This document shows positions 17,207 to 28,833 of a DNA stretch of 64,000 nucleotides, in pieces. Below the pieces are notes generated by a model. The model did no database searches. It had not been told where the DNA came from and saw nothing but the letters and a program-made list of their open reading frames with translations. Each line of letters starts with the position of its first letter. The stretch's first letter is position 1. The stretch lies in the NCBI RefSeq assembly GCF_038561935.1, contig NZ_CP102770.1:3162001-3226000 (forward strand), written 5' to 3'. The stretch comes from Myxococcus stipitatus (GTDB lineage: Bacteria > Myxococcota > Myxococcia > Myxococcales > Myxococcaceae). The position numbers and the translations under genes are program-made.

Positions 17207-18229
17207 TCACTCCACCCAGTGACGCTGGGTCATCACGCGGAAGTTGGTCGTGGTGTCGATGAAGAAGGAGACCTGCACGCCCGCCCACGGACCGCGCTCG
17301 ATGCCCAGGTGGCAGCCCTTGAAGGTGTGGCCAACGATGTGCGACTCGAGGTCCGACAGGCCCTCGGTGACAATCTCGCTCTCGATTTGATGATTGCGGT
17401 TGGCGGTGCTCACCGCGCTGGTGATGTAGTTGCGCACCTCGGTGGCGTCCGCCAGGTTCGGGCGGTTGCCCCACCACGACGCCGGGAAGCTGCTGGGGTC
17501 GATGCCGAAGCAGGTGGCGGAGGTGATGCGGTCCTCGCCGGAGCTCCACATCACGTCGACCTCGTCGAAGTCGAAGTCGAACTTCACCGTCCAGTCATCG
17601 GGGGGCAGGGCGTTGACCGCGGCGCCCAGGGCCTCGATGGAGTAGCCCATGGTGGCGGTGTTGCGCAGGGCGCGGATGCTCACGGTGCCGATGCCGGCCG
17701 TGTTGGCGATGGCCTGCACGGAGGTGAAGGGGCGCAGGTTGAGGAGGTTCGTCGCGCCATTCCACGCGAGCGGCAGGACGGCGTGCAGCGCCTGCGCGCT
17801 CGCGGTGTTCACCAGGGAGACGATGGCCGCGGCGTCGTCGGTGGAGACGGCCAGCTCATCCACGATGCCGACACAGCTCGCGCCGATGAAGCCCTGCGCG
17901 CGCGCGCCGCCCTCGATCTGCGCCAGGCGGTACGCGCCCACCAGGTTGACGGCGGAGACCTGCGCCAGCGTCGTGAACGGCGCCGTGGTGCGCTGGGCGA
18001 CGAGGTTGGCGACGGCGTTGCTCGGAAGGTACGCGTCGAGCGTCGCGAAGGACGCCGTGTTGACGAAGGTGAGGATGCCCTGGCACTCGGGGGCAACGTC
18101 CACGTCCGTCGTCGTCAGGGGAGCGCTCTGGCTCTCGGGTGACTCGGAAGAGGGAGGAGGGGCTTCACCCGTGGGGCCACAGCCAACCAGCAGGCTCACG
18201 GACAGTAGGGCAGAACCGATACGACGCAT
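17207..18229 (-). CDS. Lipoprotein with helix-hairpin-helix-like repeats
   Basis: The 340-residue precursor has a lipoprotein leader ending LLVGC (Cys17). From residue ~50 it shows repeated units such as CQGILTFVNTASFATLDAYLP and FTTLAQVSAVNLVGAYRLAQI. These resemble the helix-hairpin-helix (ComEA-type) pattern of a central hairpin with hydrophobic residues, and recur at ~95-130 and ~140-180. The C-terminal 120 residues are distinct, beta-rich and end WVE. A role in DNA binding outside the membrane is possible but unproven. I chose the ATG at 18229, which has a GAGGAG site. Confidence 0.62.
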   Translation of the reverse strand: MRRIGSALLSVSLLVGCGPTGEAPPPSSESPESQSAPLTTTDVDVAPECQGILTFVNTASFATLDAYLPSNAVANLVAQRTTAPFTTLAQVSAVNLVGAYRLAQIEGGARAQGFIGASCVGIVDELAVSTDDAAAIVSLVNTASAQALHAVLPLAWNGATNLLNLRPFTSVQAIANTAGIGTVSIRALRNTATMGYSIEALGAAVNALPPDDWTVKFDFDFDEVDVMWSSGEDRITSATCFGIDPSSFPASWWGNRPNLADATEVRNYITSAVSTANRNHQIESEIVTEGLSDLESHIVGHTFKGCHLGIERGPWAGVQVSFFIDTTTNFRVMTQRHWVE

Positions 18230-18422
18230 CGAGAACTCCTCAAGGGCACGGCGAGTGATGACACTTGATACATCATTCGCATGGGTTGCTGACAATCCAA
18301 GCCTCCTCGGCTTTGCGTGAGGGGAGAGGATTGCTTTCTGGACCTCTTCGCTGGACTCAGGCATGCCGGGGGCTTCACCCCTGGGTTCCGCGCCCCGGAG
18401 CCCCCTCTGGCGAAGGAAGTAC

Positions 18423-19550
18423 ATGCGAGCCTGTCCCTGCTGCATGGAGACTCTGACACCTGGGCTCCTGGGCTTCGGGAGCCGGCGCCTGGTGGGACGC
18501 TGCGAGGTGTGTGGCGACGCGGTGTGTGAGGCGTGTTGGAGCGCGCGCGGCGTGGAGGGGAAGGGGCCCATGTGCCGCTCGTGCGTGTGGGAAACCCTGA
18601 CGGAGCAAGGGCTCACGCCGGACTTCGTCGCGCCTCCGGGACAGCGTCAGCGCGCGAGACGGGCCGCGCGCGCGGCCTGTGCTCACACGGCTGTGACACC
18701 TTGTATGGGATTCTGCCCCACATGTGGGGACGAGGTCGCATGGAAGAGCGAGCACGGCAACCCCTCCTGCGAGGCGTGTGGCGCGCCGTCCCATCGAACC
18801 TTCAATTGTTGCTGGGCGTGCGGTGAGTCGTTCGAGGAGGACAACGCGCCGCAGGAGGTCGCCCGGGGGTACAGGTTGGACTTCGCGTGCGACGCGGGGG
18901 ACTGCTCGGGGCGGATGGCCTGGCTGATGCCGTTCTGTCCGTGGTGTGGCGAGGAGAAGCACTGGCCCCATCCCCACGAGTTGAGGTGCGTGGAGTGTGA
19001 GTCCTCACTCGACAGGTCCTGGGTGTTCTGCGTGCGCTGTGGCGAGGAGGCGCCGCTCCCCGACGACTGTCCCCGGTGTGGCCTGTCGCTGGAGAAGGCC
19101 GCGTCCGCCGCGCGATGTGAGCACTGCCGACACATCGTGTGTGGCGACTGCTGTGACGTCCACGTCACCGAGTCCACCGATGGGGTACCCCAGGAGCGGA
19201 TGTTGTGCTCGGAATGTGGAGACAAGGCCGCACCTCCGGCCAGCGAGGAGGAGACAGCTCGCGAGGCGCCCGAAGCGGAGGACGAGGAAGAAGAGACGGA
19301 GGATGAGCCCGAGGCGCCCGCCGCGCCTCCCTCGGCGGCGCCGCCGCAGTCTGCGTGGGAGGTGCTGGGCATCCCGCGCGGTGCGCCGCTGGCGGAGGCG
19401 AAGCGGGCCTATCTGGCGCTGGTGGCGCAGTACCACCCCGACAAGGTGGCGGCGCTGGGCCCCAAGCTCCAGGCCCTGGCGCTGGAGGAGACCCGCCGCA
19501 TCATCGAGGCCTGGGAGACGGTGCGGAAGCAGTCCCGGCCGGGACGCTGA
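18423..19550 (+). CDS. Multi-zinc-ribbon protein with C-terminal J domain
   Basis: This 375-residue soluble protein has about a dozen Cys pairs in the first ~270 residues (CPCC, CEVC, CEAC, CRSC, CPTC, CWAC, CPWC, CVEC, CVRC, CPRC, CEHC, CSEC), enough for several zinc ribbons. An acidic Glu/Pro/Ala-rich linker (~275-315) follows. The C-terminal ~60 residues form a J domain, with WEVLGIPRGAPL, RAYLALVAQYHPDKV (HPD motif) and a final helix. J domains stimulate Hsp70 ATPase, so this may recruit DnaK to a zinc-ribbon-bound partner. Canonical DnaJ has the J domain first, so the order is reversed. Start ATG at 18423 has a GAAGGAAG site. Confidence 0.78.
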   Translation: MRACPCCMETLTPGLLGFGSRRLVGRCEVCGDAVCEACWSARGVEGKGPMCRSCVWETLTEQGLTPDFVAPPGQRQRARRAARAACAHTAVTPCMGFCPTCGDEVAWKSEHGNPSCEACGAPSHRTFNCCWACGESFEEDNAPQEVARGYRLDFACDAGDCSGRMAWLMPFCPWCGEEKHWPHPHELRCVECESSLDRSWVFCVRCGEEAPLPDDCPRCGLSLEKAASAARCEHCRHIVCGDCCDVHVTESTDGVPQERMLCSECGDKAAPPASEEETAREAPEAEDEEEETEDEPEAPAAPPSAAPPQSAWEVLGIPRGAPLAEAKRAYLALVAQYHPDKVAALGPKLQALALEETRRIIEAWETVRKQSRPGR

Positions 19551-19607
19551 AGGCCCGGGGCGCTCCGAGGCCGTGCGAGCCCTGGGAGCACCCCTTCGTG
19601 GCGCGGC

Positions 19608-22487
19608 CTACTGCACGGTGAACTGGAGCGTCTGCTCGGCGGTGTTGCCCGCCGCGTCCGTGGCCCGGATGAGCACCGCGTGGTTGCCGGCGCTGGAGAA
19701 CGTCACCCGGTTGGTGGCGATGTTCGTGCCCGCGGCCACGCTCGTGGTGCTGACCCAGTTGGCCACGACCTGCACGGGCGTCAGGTCCGTCACCTCGGTG
19801 AGGATGTCCACGGTGCGCGGCTGCGTCTGGGTGGGGTTCGGGCCCACGGCGCGCAGGAGCGGCGGGGTGCGGTCCACCGTCACCTGCCGGCTCTGGGTGG
19901 CGATGGCGCCGTCGGTGGCGATGGCGGTGAGCGTGAGGGTGTAGTGGCCCTCGGCCAGCGTCAGCCACTCAACGACGTGTCCGCCGCCAGCGTCGGGCGT
20001 GAGGCGGATGGGGGCGCCTCCGTTGATGGACAGCAGCACCACGCCGATGGGCGCGCCGCCAGGGCTGGAGGTGGCCCAGCCGCAGGCCTTCACCTGCGCG
20101 GCCGACGTGTAGCGAGGCACGTCGCACATGACGAGGCTCGGCGGAGTCCGGGTGCGGTTCACCACGTGGATGGCGGTGGTGCAGGAGGCGCTGTTCCCCG
20201 CCGCGTCCGTGGCCGTGTACGTCACGGCCGTGGTGCCCACGGGGTAGACGCGCGCGGCGGGCCCGCTGACCTGGGCGCCACATGCGTCGGAGACCGTCGC
20301 GGCGGCGGGCGTGACGAAGGCGCCGTCGGGGCCGGTGGCATCCACGATGCGCTCCGCGGGGCAGGCGATGACGGGCGGAGTCACGTCCACCACGGTGACG
20401 GTGGCCGTGCAGATGGCGGTGTCCTGGCCGTCATGGGCGGTGAGCGTGACGGTGTGCACGCCCGCGCTGAAGGGGCCCGCCGGGGACTGGGAGACGGTGA
20501 AGGGGCCGGGACGCTGGTCCGGGTCATGGCTGCCGTTGTCGATGCTCGCGGGCGCGCCGCACGTGGTGGCGCTCGCGTTGACCGTCACGTTCCGGCAGAG
20601 GGCGACGGGCGGCAGGTTGTTGTAGCAGGTGAGGTTGACCAGCGCGCTTCCCGCGTTGTTCGTCTCGATGCACTCCGTCTCGCGGCCGGTGCCGGTGCCG
20701 TCGTCATCCGCTCGGGCGAAGACTTCCACCTGGCCCGCGAAGATGTTGGTGCGGGTGAAGGTGACCACGGCCTGCATGCCCGCCGGGAGCACGGTGGGCA
20801 GCACGCCCACGCCCAGCAGCGTGCCTCCGGAGGCGGGGTTGCCCTGGTAGAAGGCCACGCGCAGGCCGGCGGAGGTGGCGGCGTCGCCCTGGTTGTTGAC
20901 CCGCGCGGACAACGTCAGCGTGCCCGTCTCCTGGGCGCAGGCGGAGGTGACCTCGGCCACCGTCACGTCGGCGGCGGCGTAGGGGCTGGTGGTGCCGTTG
21001 CCCTGGCTGTTGGCGCGGAAGGTGTTGAGGCCCGGCGTGCGCCAGTTGGCGACGGGGTTCGTGGGGATGGTGCCGTTGTCGTTGACGTTCGTGACGGAGT
21101 ACGCGTGCTGGTTCCAGATGCGCCGCGTGTTCACCCATCCGTCCTTGCGGTCGCGGAACACGCGGATGCCCGTGGCGGCGGGCGGGTTGTTGTAGTTGTT
21201 GGACGCGATGACAATCTCCGCGTTGTCGTCTCCATCCACGTCGACGATGACGGGGTTCTCGTACGTGGTCCCCGACGCGTGGGGGACGCTGAAGCGCACC
21301 GTGCCCGTGGCGCCGTCGTAGATGCGCAGGCGCGTCTCGTCGGCGTAGACGACCTCCGCGCGGCCGTCGCCCTCGAAGTCGAAGGTGGACGAGCCCGTCA
21401 CGTTGGAGCTCTGGTCCTGCGTGGGGCTGGACCACTTGAGGGTGCCGTTGCCCTCGAACACGGCGTACTGGCTGGCGCCCGCCACGCCAATCTCCGCCTG
21501 TCCGTCCGCGTCGAAGTCGGCGATGTTCGGCGCGCCGCCGTTGCCGCCGCCGGGGATGGGCTGGGACCACAGGAGCGTGCAGTCGTCATCCATCAGCGAG
21601 ACGACGCCGCCGCTGACCACCACGACCTCACCGCGCGAGTCCGCGTCGAAGTTGGCCACGCCCGACAGGCCGTTGCCGATGGTGGTGTTGCGACAGAAGG
21701 GCACGCCGTTGTGCCGGTAGATGGAGCGGCCGTTGACCACCTCCTGGAGCCCGTCCCCGTCGATGTCCGCCGCGAAGGAGATGGGGCCCACCGGGCCGCC
21801 CGCGCCATCCGAGCCGGTCCACCGCAGCGCGCCCGTGCTGCTGAAGACAGAGGGGCCGTTGAGGATCTCCACCGTGCCGTTGCCGTCCAGGTCCGCGAAC
21901 GAAGGCCCTCCCCAGTTGTTCACGGACGCCGTCGCGCGGAACTTCAGGACGCCGGTGTTCTCGAAGCAGAGCAGGCCCTGGCCGTTCTCGGGGATGGCGC
22001 AGATCTCCACCAGGCCGTCTCCGTCGATGTCGGCGGCGCCGATGCTCGCGGCGCCTCGGACGCGCAGCGCCGGGTCCGTCACCGTCCACAGCTCGGCGCC
22101 ATTCGCGCCGCTCACCGCGCGCAGCACGCCCTGGGTGGTGTAGTTGGCCCCCGCGAAGCTGCTGAAGACGACGTCGGGGACTCCGTCGCCGTTCACCTCC
22201 ACGACGATGGGCGTCATCATGACCTGCACGTGCGAGGGCATGACAGTGCTGGAGTTCCACTCCCACTCGAGCTCGGGCTCGAAGTTGGGCTCGAAGGGCG
22301 GCTGCACCTGACAGTGGTTCAGGGGGACCTGCTCCAGCGGCGCCAGGGATTCCATCGGGGCCTCGGTCTGGGGCTCCGCGGGGAGCACCGGCTCACCGCA
22401 GGCCGCCAGCGCCAGCCATCCCACGGCGGACAGCTGGACCCCATGTCTCCACTGCCACGACCACTGCGGTCTGGAGTTGCTTTTCAT
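19608..22487 (-). CDS. FG-GAP/CARDB/HYR multidomain surface lipoprotein
   Basis: The 959-residue precursor has a leader ending LALAAC, so it is a likely lipoprotein. Residues ~90-470 hold about seven FG-GAP/VCBS repeats with Asp-rich loops (ADIDGDGLVEI, ADLDGNGTVEI, VDVDGDDNAEIV) that usually form a beta-propeller with bound Ca2+. A CARDB-like domain follows (~510-640). Then two HYR-type domains appear, one with TPPVIACPAERIVDATGP...VGTTAVTYTATDAAGNSASC. A final ~150 residues are Ig-like. The architecture is that of a cell-surface adhesion protein. The start at 22487 gives a long but usable leader. It lies alone, convergent with the J-domain gene. Confidence 0.75.
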   Translation of the reverse strand: MKSNSRPQWSWQWRHGVQLSAVGWLALAACGEPVLPAEPQTEAPMESLAPLEQVPLNHCQVQPPFEPNFEPELEWEWNSSTVMPSHVQVMMTPIVVEVNGDGVPDVVFSSFAGANYTTQGVLRAVSGANGAELWTVTDPALRVRGAASIGAADIDGDGLVEICAIPENGQGLLCFENTGVLKFRATASVNNWGGPSFADLDGNGTVEILNGPSVFSSTGALRWTGSDGAGGPVGPISFAADIDGDGLQEVVNGRSIYRHNGVPFCRNTTIGNGLSGVANFDADSRGEVVVVSGGVVSLMDDDCTLLWSQPIPGGGNGGAPNIADFDADGQAEIGVAGASQYAVFEGNGTLKWSSPTQDQSSNVTGSSTFDFEGDGRAEVVYADETRLRIYDGATGTVRFSVPHASGTTYENPVIVDVDGDDNAEIVIASNNYNNPPAATGIRVFRDRKDGWVNTRRIWNQHAYSVTNVNDNGTIPTNPVANWRTPGLNTFRANSQGNGTTSPYAAADVTVAEVTSACAQETGTLTLSARVNNQGDAATSAGLRVAFYQGNPASGGTLLGVGVLPTVLPAGMQAVVTFTRTNIFAGQVEVFARADDDGTGTGRETECIETNNAGSALVNLTCYNNLPPVALCRNVTVNASATTCGAPASIDNGSHDPDQRPGPFTVSQSPAGPFSAGVHTVTLTAHDGQDTAICTATVTVVDVTPPVIACPAERIVDATGPDGAFVTPAAATVSDACGAQVSGPAARVYPVGTTAVTYTATDAAGNSASCTTAIHVVNRTRTPPSLVMCDVPRYTSAAQVKACGWATSSPGGAPIGVVLLSINGGAPIRLTPDAGGGHVVEWLTLAEGHYTLTLTAIATDGAIATQSRQVTVDRTPPLLRAVGPNPTQTQPRTVDILTEVTDLTPVQVVANWVSTTSVAAGTNIATNRVTFSSAGNHAVLIRATDAAGNTAEQTLQFTVQ

Positions 22488-22621
22488 GCTCGCCCCTCTG
22501 GTAACCGGTGACGCGGAGATACATCCCGCGAGCCCGGCTATAGGGGAGCGTGCTGGAATTCTTCAAGTGAGTCAGAATTGAACTCGGGTGGGTAGATCGA
22601 GTTGCGATTGTCTTTGGTTGT

Positions 22622-23149
22622 CTATGGTTCAGGGGAAACCGCTAGGACGAAGCGCGCGTAGCCCAGCTCGGCCGCGTTCTTCATCAGCTCCAGGTGGGCC
22701 CAGGCCACGATGTCGCCGAAGGGCTTGTCCTGGAGCGGCCAGCGGGTGCGCTCGCTCCCGCGCAGGTCCTCGTCGGTGAGCTTCTCGATGGAGGCTCGCC
22801 AGGTGTCATGCAGCCGGGTGACCCAGGCGCGCACCTCGTCGGCGGTGCCGGGCCACGTCACGTCCTCCCGGTTCAGGGAGGCATCGCCGAACGAGTGGTT
22901 CTGCACCATGGACCACCAGAAGCCCAGGTGCCACGTCAGCCAGGCGATGCTGGCGGGACCCAGGTCGTAGCCCTCGTGCTCCGGCCACTGCGCGCGCCAG
23001 CGGCCGTCGGCGCCTTGCTCCACGTGCAAGCCGGCTCGGGCGGGACGCCGCAGGCACTCCTCGGTCGTCAAGCCGTCCAGATGGTAGCGCGTGAGCGCCC
23101 AGGCGATGTCGAGCTGCCCCAGGAGCGTGTCTCTGACGGGATTGGCCAT
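22622..23149 (-). CDS. DinB-family protein
   Basis: This 175-residue protein fits the DinB four-helix family in length and pattern. It has MANPVRDTLLGQLDIAWALTRYHL with a His in the first helix, SIAWLTWHLGFWWSM with a second His, and a C-terminal WAHLELMKNAAELGYAR helix with the third. These three His usually bind a metal. Family members often act as thiol-dependent S-transferases; the substrate here is unknown. It is divergent from the helicase gene, with 77 bp between starts. Confidence 0.82.
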   Translation of the reverse strand: MANPVRDTLLGQLDIAWALTRYHLDGLTTEECLRRPARAGLHVEQGADGRWRAQWPEHEGYDLGPASIAWLTWHLGFWWSMVQNHSFGDASLNREDVTWPGTADEVRAWVTRLHDTWRASIEKLTDEDLRGSERTRWPLQDKPFGDIVAWAHLELMKNAAELGYARFVLAVSPEP

Positions 23150-23226
23150 GGACAGGAGGCTAGAGGGGCCCGCATGTCCGCGTCTATTGGAAGCTCGGAG
23201 GGGGCCTTGCGGTTAGACTCCTCGCA

Positions 23227-25626
<2,400 letters not shown>

Positions 25627-25852
25627 AACGGGAGCGTGCGCTTCACGTCGCGGGGGCACGACAGTGAGACCCTGGGGTTTTATGGGGGCGCCCTGGTAGG
25701 GCTTTCCTGTCAGGGGTTCGGGAATTCCTGTCATCGCTCGAGGCGAAGCCGCGCGGGCACTTCCGGTGAGCCGTGTTGCGGTGGAGGCCCTGTCCAGGGA
25801 GGGGAGAGGCCCGGCCTGAAACTTGAAAGCCGCATCACGCCGCAGGCCGGTG

Positions 25853-26012
25853 ACCGTGGAAGGATTGGACATGAGAGGGTTGTTCGCAGGCGTGTTGCTG
25901 TGGGGCGGAACGGCCATGGCCCAGGAGGTGGCGCCAGCACCTGGGCCAACAGCCGAGACGATGGAGTTCGGCATCCATCTGGGGTTGGCGGCGGCGACGT
26001 CGGACCGTGAAG
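25853..26012 (+). repeat. Direct repeat, copy 1 (5' part of beta-barrel-like gene 1)
   Basis: This ~160-bp stretch, from the ribosome-binding region through the signal-peptide codons, is nearly identical to 26448-26607 at a constant 595-bp offset. The 64 bases from 25880 are identical. It marks a recent tandem duplication or gene conversion between the two paralogues. Confidence 0.85.
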
Positions 26013-26440
26013 GCGGGTCGCACGTGGGGCCCGGAGTGAGGGTGCATGTGCTGCGGCACGTGGGGCCGTACTTCTCCGCGGGCGCGGAGGGAGGCATCTA
26101 CTCGAAGGCGGGCTCGACCACGGTCGTCACCGGCACCGGTCAGTACCACTCCGGCCGCGCTGTGGAGGGAACCCTCACTCAGCTGGGGGCGGTGGCCCGC
26201 CTGGGCGTGAACGTGAATGGCTTCAGGCCAGGCCTCGTTGTGGGCATGGGCTTGAATGTCGCTGAAGAAGACTCCACGAGCGTGGGGGTCTCCGCGGGCA
26301 TGGAGTTCGAGGTGGCGCCCGTGAAATGGCTGCCCTTGTCCTTCGACTTCCGGGCCCACAAGGCCGTCGCCGATGGCACGAACTTCACCAACAAGCCCCT
26401 GTTCCTCACCGGAGGAGTGGGCTGGCGCTATCGCTGGTAG
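25871..26440 (+). CDS. Outer-membrane beta-barrel-like protein, paralogue 1
   Basis: The 189-residue precursor has a signal peptide (MRGLFAGVLLWGGTAMAQ). The mature part has alternating beta strands with Gly and aromatic residues: TMEFGIHLGLAAATSD, YFSAGAEGGIYS, GAVARLGVNVNGFRPGLVVGMGLNV. It ends GGVGWRYRW, with a C-terminal aromatic typical of outer-membrane barrels. It is probably a small 8-strand barrel of unknown function. The start at 25871 has GGAAGG upstream. A paralogue follows at 26466, sharing the leader almost exactly. Confidence 0.72.
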   Translation: MRGLFAGVLLWGGTAMAQEVAPAPGPTAETMEFGIHLGLAAATSDREGGSHVGPGVRVHVLRHVGPYFSAGAEGGIYSKAGSTTVVTGTGQYHSGRAVEGTLTQLGAVARLGVNVNGFRPGLVVGMGLNVAEEDSTSVGVSAGMEFEVAPVKWLPLSFDFRAHKAVADGTNFTNKPLFLTGGVGWRYRW

Positions 26441-26447
26441 GGCATCC

Positions 26448-26607
26448 ACCGTGGAAGGATTGAGAATGAGAGCATTGTTCGCAGGCGTGTTGCTGTGGGG
26501 CGGAACGGCCATGGCCCAGGAGGTGGCGCCAGCACCTGAGCCAACACCCGAGACGATGGAGTTCGGCATCCATCTGGGGTTGGCGGCGGCGACGTCGGAC
26601 AGTGAAG
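26448..26607 (+). repeat. Direct repeat, copy 2 (5' part of beta-barrel-like gene 2)
   Basis: This is the second copy of the 25853-26012 repeat, 595 bp downstream. It also includes the GTGGAAGGATT ribosome-binding region. Confidence 0.85.
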
Positions 26608-27032
26608 GGGAGTCGCACATCGGGCCTGGCGTGCGGGTCCATCTGCTCCGGCACCTGGGGCCGTACTTCTCCGCGGGCGCGGAGGCGGGCGTGTACATCG
26701 GGGCGGGCTCGCGCACGCAGGTCTCCGGCAGTGGTCAGCATTCCTACAGCCAGGTTGACGGAACCCTCGGTCAGGTCGGGCTGGTGGCCCGCCTGGGCGT
26801 GAATGCGAATGGCTTCAGGCCGGGCCTCGTCGTGGGAGTGGGCTTGAACGCCGCGGGGGACGACTCCACGAGCCTGGGCTTCTCGGCTGGAATGGAGTTC
26901 GAGGCGCCGATCCTGGAGTGGCTGCCCTTGTCCTTCGACATGAGGATCCACAAGGCCCTCGTCGATGGCACCAGTCGCTACCACAAGCCCATGTTCATCA
27001 CCGGAGGGGTGGGCTGGCGCTATCGCTGGTAG
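26466..27032 (+). CDS. Outer-membrane beta-barrel-like protein, paralogue 2
   Basis: The 188-residue precursor is a paralogue of the 25871 gene. The first ~50 residues are nearly identical, including signal peptide and TMEFGIHLGLAAATSD. The middle differs in charged loops (AGSRTQVSGSGQHSYSQ) and the end again reads GGVGWRYRW. The divergence of the loops over a conserved frame suggests the barrel loops face the outside. It shares an apparent operon with paralogue 1 (25-bp gap) and is followed by a terminator hairpin at 27070-27099. Confidence 0.72.
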   Translation: MRALFAGVLLWGGTAMAQEVAPAPEPTPETMEFGIHLGLAAATSDSEGESHIGPGVRVHLLRHLGPYFSAGAEAGVYIGAGSRTQVSGSGQHSYSQVDGTLGQVGLVARLGVNANGFRPGLVVGVGLNAAGDDSTSLGFSAGMEFEAPILEWLPLSFDMRIHKALVDGTSRYHKPMFITGGVGWRYRW

Positions 27033-27069
27033 GGCTTCGCCGTCAGGGTGGCGGAGTTTTCCGTGAGGG

Positions 27070-27099
27070 AAGGGGGCACGCGTGGAGGCGTGCCCCCTT
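27070..27099. terminator. Bidirectional terminator hairpin
   Basis: AAGGGGGCACGC (27070-27081) pairs perfectly with GCGTGCCCCCTT (27088-27099), loop of 6. It sits between the plus-strand beta-barrel pair (stop 27032) and the minus-strand GapN gene (stop 27103). Confidence 0.75.
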
Positions 27100-27102
27100 G
27101 TC

Positions 27103-28719
27103 TCAGAACAAGAAGTCCGTGGTGAGGAAGTCCGACTCCCGCCGCGTCAGGATGGACTGGACCAGCGCGGTGTTGTCGCGGGTCGTCTTGGTGGCGACGA
27201 GCGTGCGGATGGAGAAGACGCGCAGCGCGTCCGCGACGGACAGCGTCCCCTCGGCGGAGTCCTTGCGGCCGTTGAAGGGGAACGTGTCCGGGCCTCGCTG
27301 GCACTGGCAGTTGAGGTTGATGCGGCCCACCTGGTTGGCGAACGCGTCGATGAACCGGCCGATGCGCGCCGAGTCCTTTCCAAACAGGCTCAGCTGCTGA
27401 CCGAACTGCGAGTCCACCACCTGCCGGATGACCTCGTCATCGTGGTCGAACACCATGACGGGAATCACGGGGCCGAACTGCTCCTCGCTGGCCAGCCGCA
27501 TGTCGCGCGTGACGGGGTAGACGACGGTGGGGGCGTAGAACGAGTGGGCGGACTGGCCTCCGGTGGTGTTCACGATGCGCGCGCCCTTGGAGACGGCGTC
27601 GTCCACCAGTCCCTGGAGGTAGGCGGCCTTGCCGGGCTCCGGCAGCGGGGTGATGGAGACGCCCGGCTCCCACGGCATGCCGGGCTTGAGCTGGTCCACC
27701 GCGGCGGTGAACTTCTGGAGGAAGACGTCGGCGATGCTCCGGTGCACCATCAGCAGCTTGAGCGCCGTGCAGCGCTGGCCATTGAACGAGAGCGTCCCGG
27801 TGATGCACTCCTTCACGGCATTATCAAGGTCCGCGTCCTCCAGGATGATGGCGGGGTTCTTCGCGTCCAGGCCCAGCACGGACTTCAGGCGGTGGGGGCG
27901 CGGGTGCATGCGCTTGAGCTCGCTGGCGCCCCGGTTGGTGCCGATGAAGGCGAAGAGGTCCACCTGGCCGCTCTCCATCAGCGCGCCCACCGTCTCGCGG
28001 CCCTTGCCGTAGATGATGTTGATGACGCCGGGCGGGAAGCAGTCGCGGAAGGCCTCCAGCAGGGGGCGGATGAGCAGCACGCCGAACTTGGCGGGCTTGA
28101 AGACCACCGTGTTGCCCATGAGCAGCGCGGGGAAGAGAGTGCTGAAGGTCTCGTTGAGCGGGTAGTTGTAGGGCCCCATGCACAGCGCCACGCCCATGGG
28201 CGCGCGGCGAATCTGCGCCATGATGCCCTGCTCCTGCACGAAGCGGGACGAGGTGCGGTCCAGCTCCTTCAGCGCGCGGATGGTCTCCACGATGAGGTCG
28301 ATGGTGCGGTCGAACTCCTTCTCGGAGTCCGGCTGCGTCTTGCCAATCTCCCACATCAGGAGGTTCACCACGGCGGTGCGCTGGGTGCGCATGGCAGCCA
28401 CGAAGCGCTCCACGGCCTCGATGCGCTCGGCGACACGCAGGGAGGGCCAGACGCCTCGGCCCTGGTCATACGCCTTCACCGCGGCGGCGAGCGCGTCCAG
28501 CGACTCGCGCGACGTCAGCTGCGGCGTGGCCCCGATGACCTTCTGCTGGAGGCCGTCCGGCGTCTTGAGGAAGACCGGGCTGCGGACGGGGCTGAGCTCC
28601 CCTGTCCATGTCCGGAGCTCACCGTCGACCAGGTACTCGCGCTGCTCGAGATAGGCCGGGAGCCGAACGCCGGTGGGAATCTGGGAGTCTGTTGGGAAGA
28701 GGTCCGCGAGTGCCGTCAT
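27103..28719 (-). CDS. GapN-type NADP-dependent glyceraldehyde-3-phosphate dehydrogenase (ALDH family)
   Basis: The 538-residue protein is an aldehyde dehydrogenase. The catalytic Cys317 is in FNGQRCTALK, the oxyanion Asn185 in GPYNYP, and VFKPAK gives the cofactor Lys. The motif usually reading ELGGK is LGLDAKNPAI (282-291), so the general-base Glu position is Gly. This pattern is what I recall for the ~535-residue bacterial GapN-like subgroup. GapN enzymes oxidise glyceraldehyde-3-phosphate to 3-phosphoglycerate while making NADPH, bypassing ATP formation. I chose the ATG at 28719 (MTALADLF); upstream codons are Pro/Arg-rich. Substrate is inferred from family resemblance. Confidence 0.78.
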   Translation of the reverse strand: MTALADLFPTDSQIPTGVRLPAYLEQREYLVDGELRTWTGELSPVRSPVFLKTPDGLQQKVIGATPQLTSRESLDALAAAVKAYDQGRGVWPSLRVAERIEAVERFVAAMRTQRTAVVNLLMWEIGKTQPDSEKEFDRTIDLIVETIRALKELDRTSSRFVQEQGIMAQIRRAPMGVALCMGPYNYPLNETFSTLFPALLMGNTVVFKPAKFGVLLIRPLLEAFRDCFPPGVINIIYGKGRETVGALMESGQVDLFAFIGTNRGASELKRMHPRPHRLKSVLGLDAKNPAIILEDADLDNAVKECITGTLSFNGQRCTALKLLMVHRSIADVFLQKFTAAVDQLKPGMPWEPGVSITPLPEPGKAAYLQGLVDDAVSKGARIVNTTGGQSAHSFYAPTVVYPVTRDMRLASEEQFGPVIPVMVFDHDDEVIRQVVDSQFGQQLSLFGKDSARIGRFIDAFANQVGRINLNCQCQRGPDTFPFNGRKDSAEGTLSVADALRVFSIRTLVATKTTRDNTALVQSILTRRESDFLTTDFLF

Positions 28720-28833
28720 GGGGCCCGTTTCTAACGGACGCCCACCTTTCTGGCACGCCTTCCTCGGCGGACAGAGGGGGACGCGCGGAGTCCAGAGGGG
28801 CCCCGCGCGCCCCGTCCTCACCTGACGCTCATG

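Noticed and set aside
19680..22511. A 943-codon open frame opposite the FG-GAP lipoprotein
   Set aside because: It has low-complexity Gly/Ala/Arg/Val/Asp composition, while the opposite strand encodes clear FG-GAP and HYR repeats.
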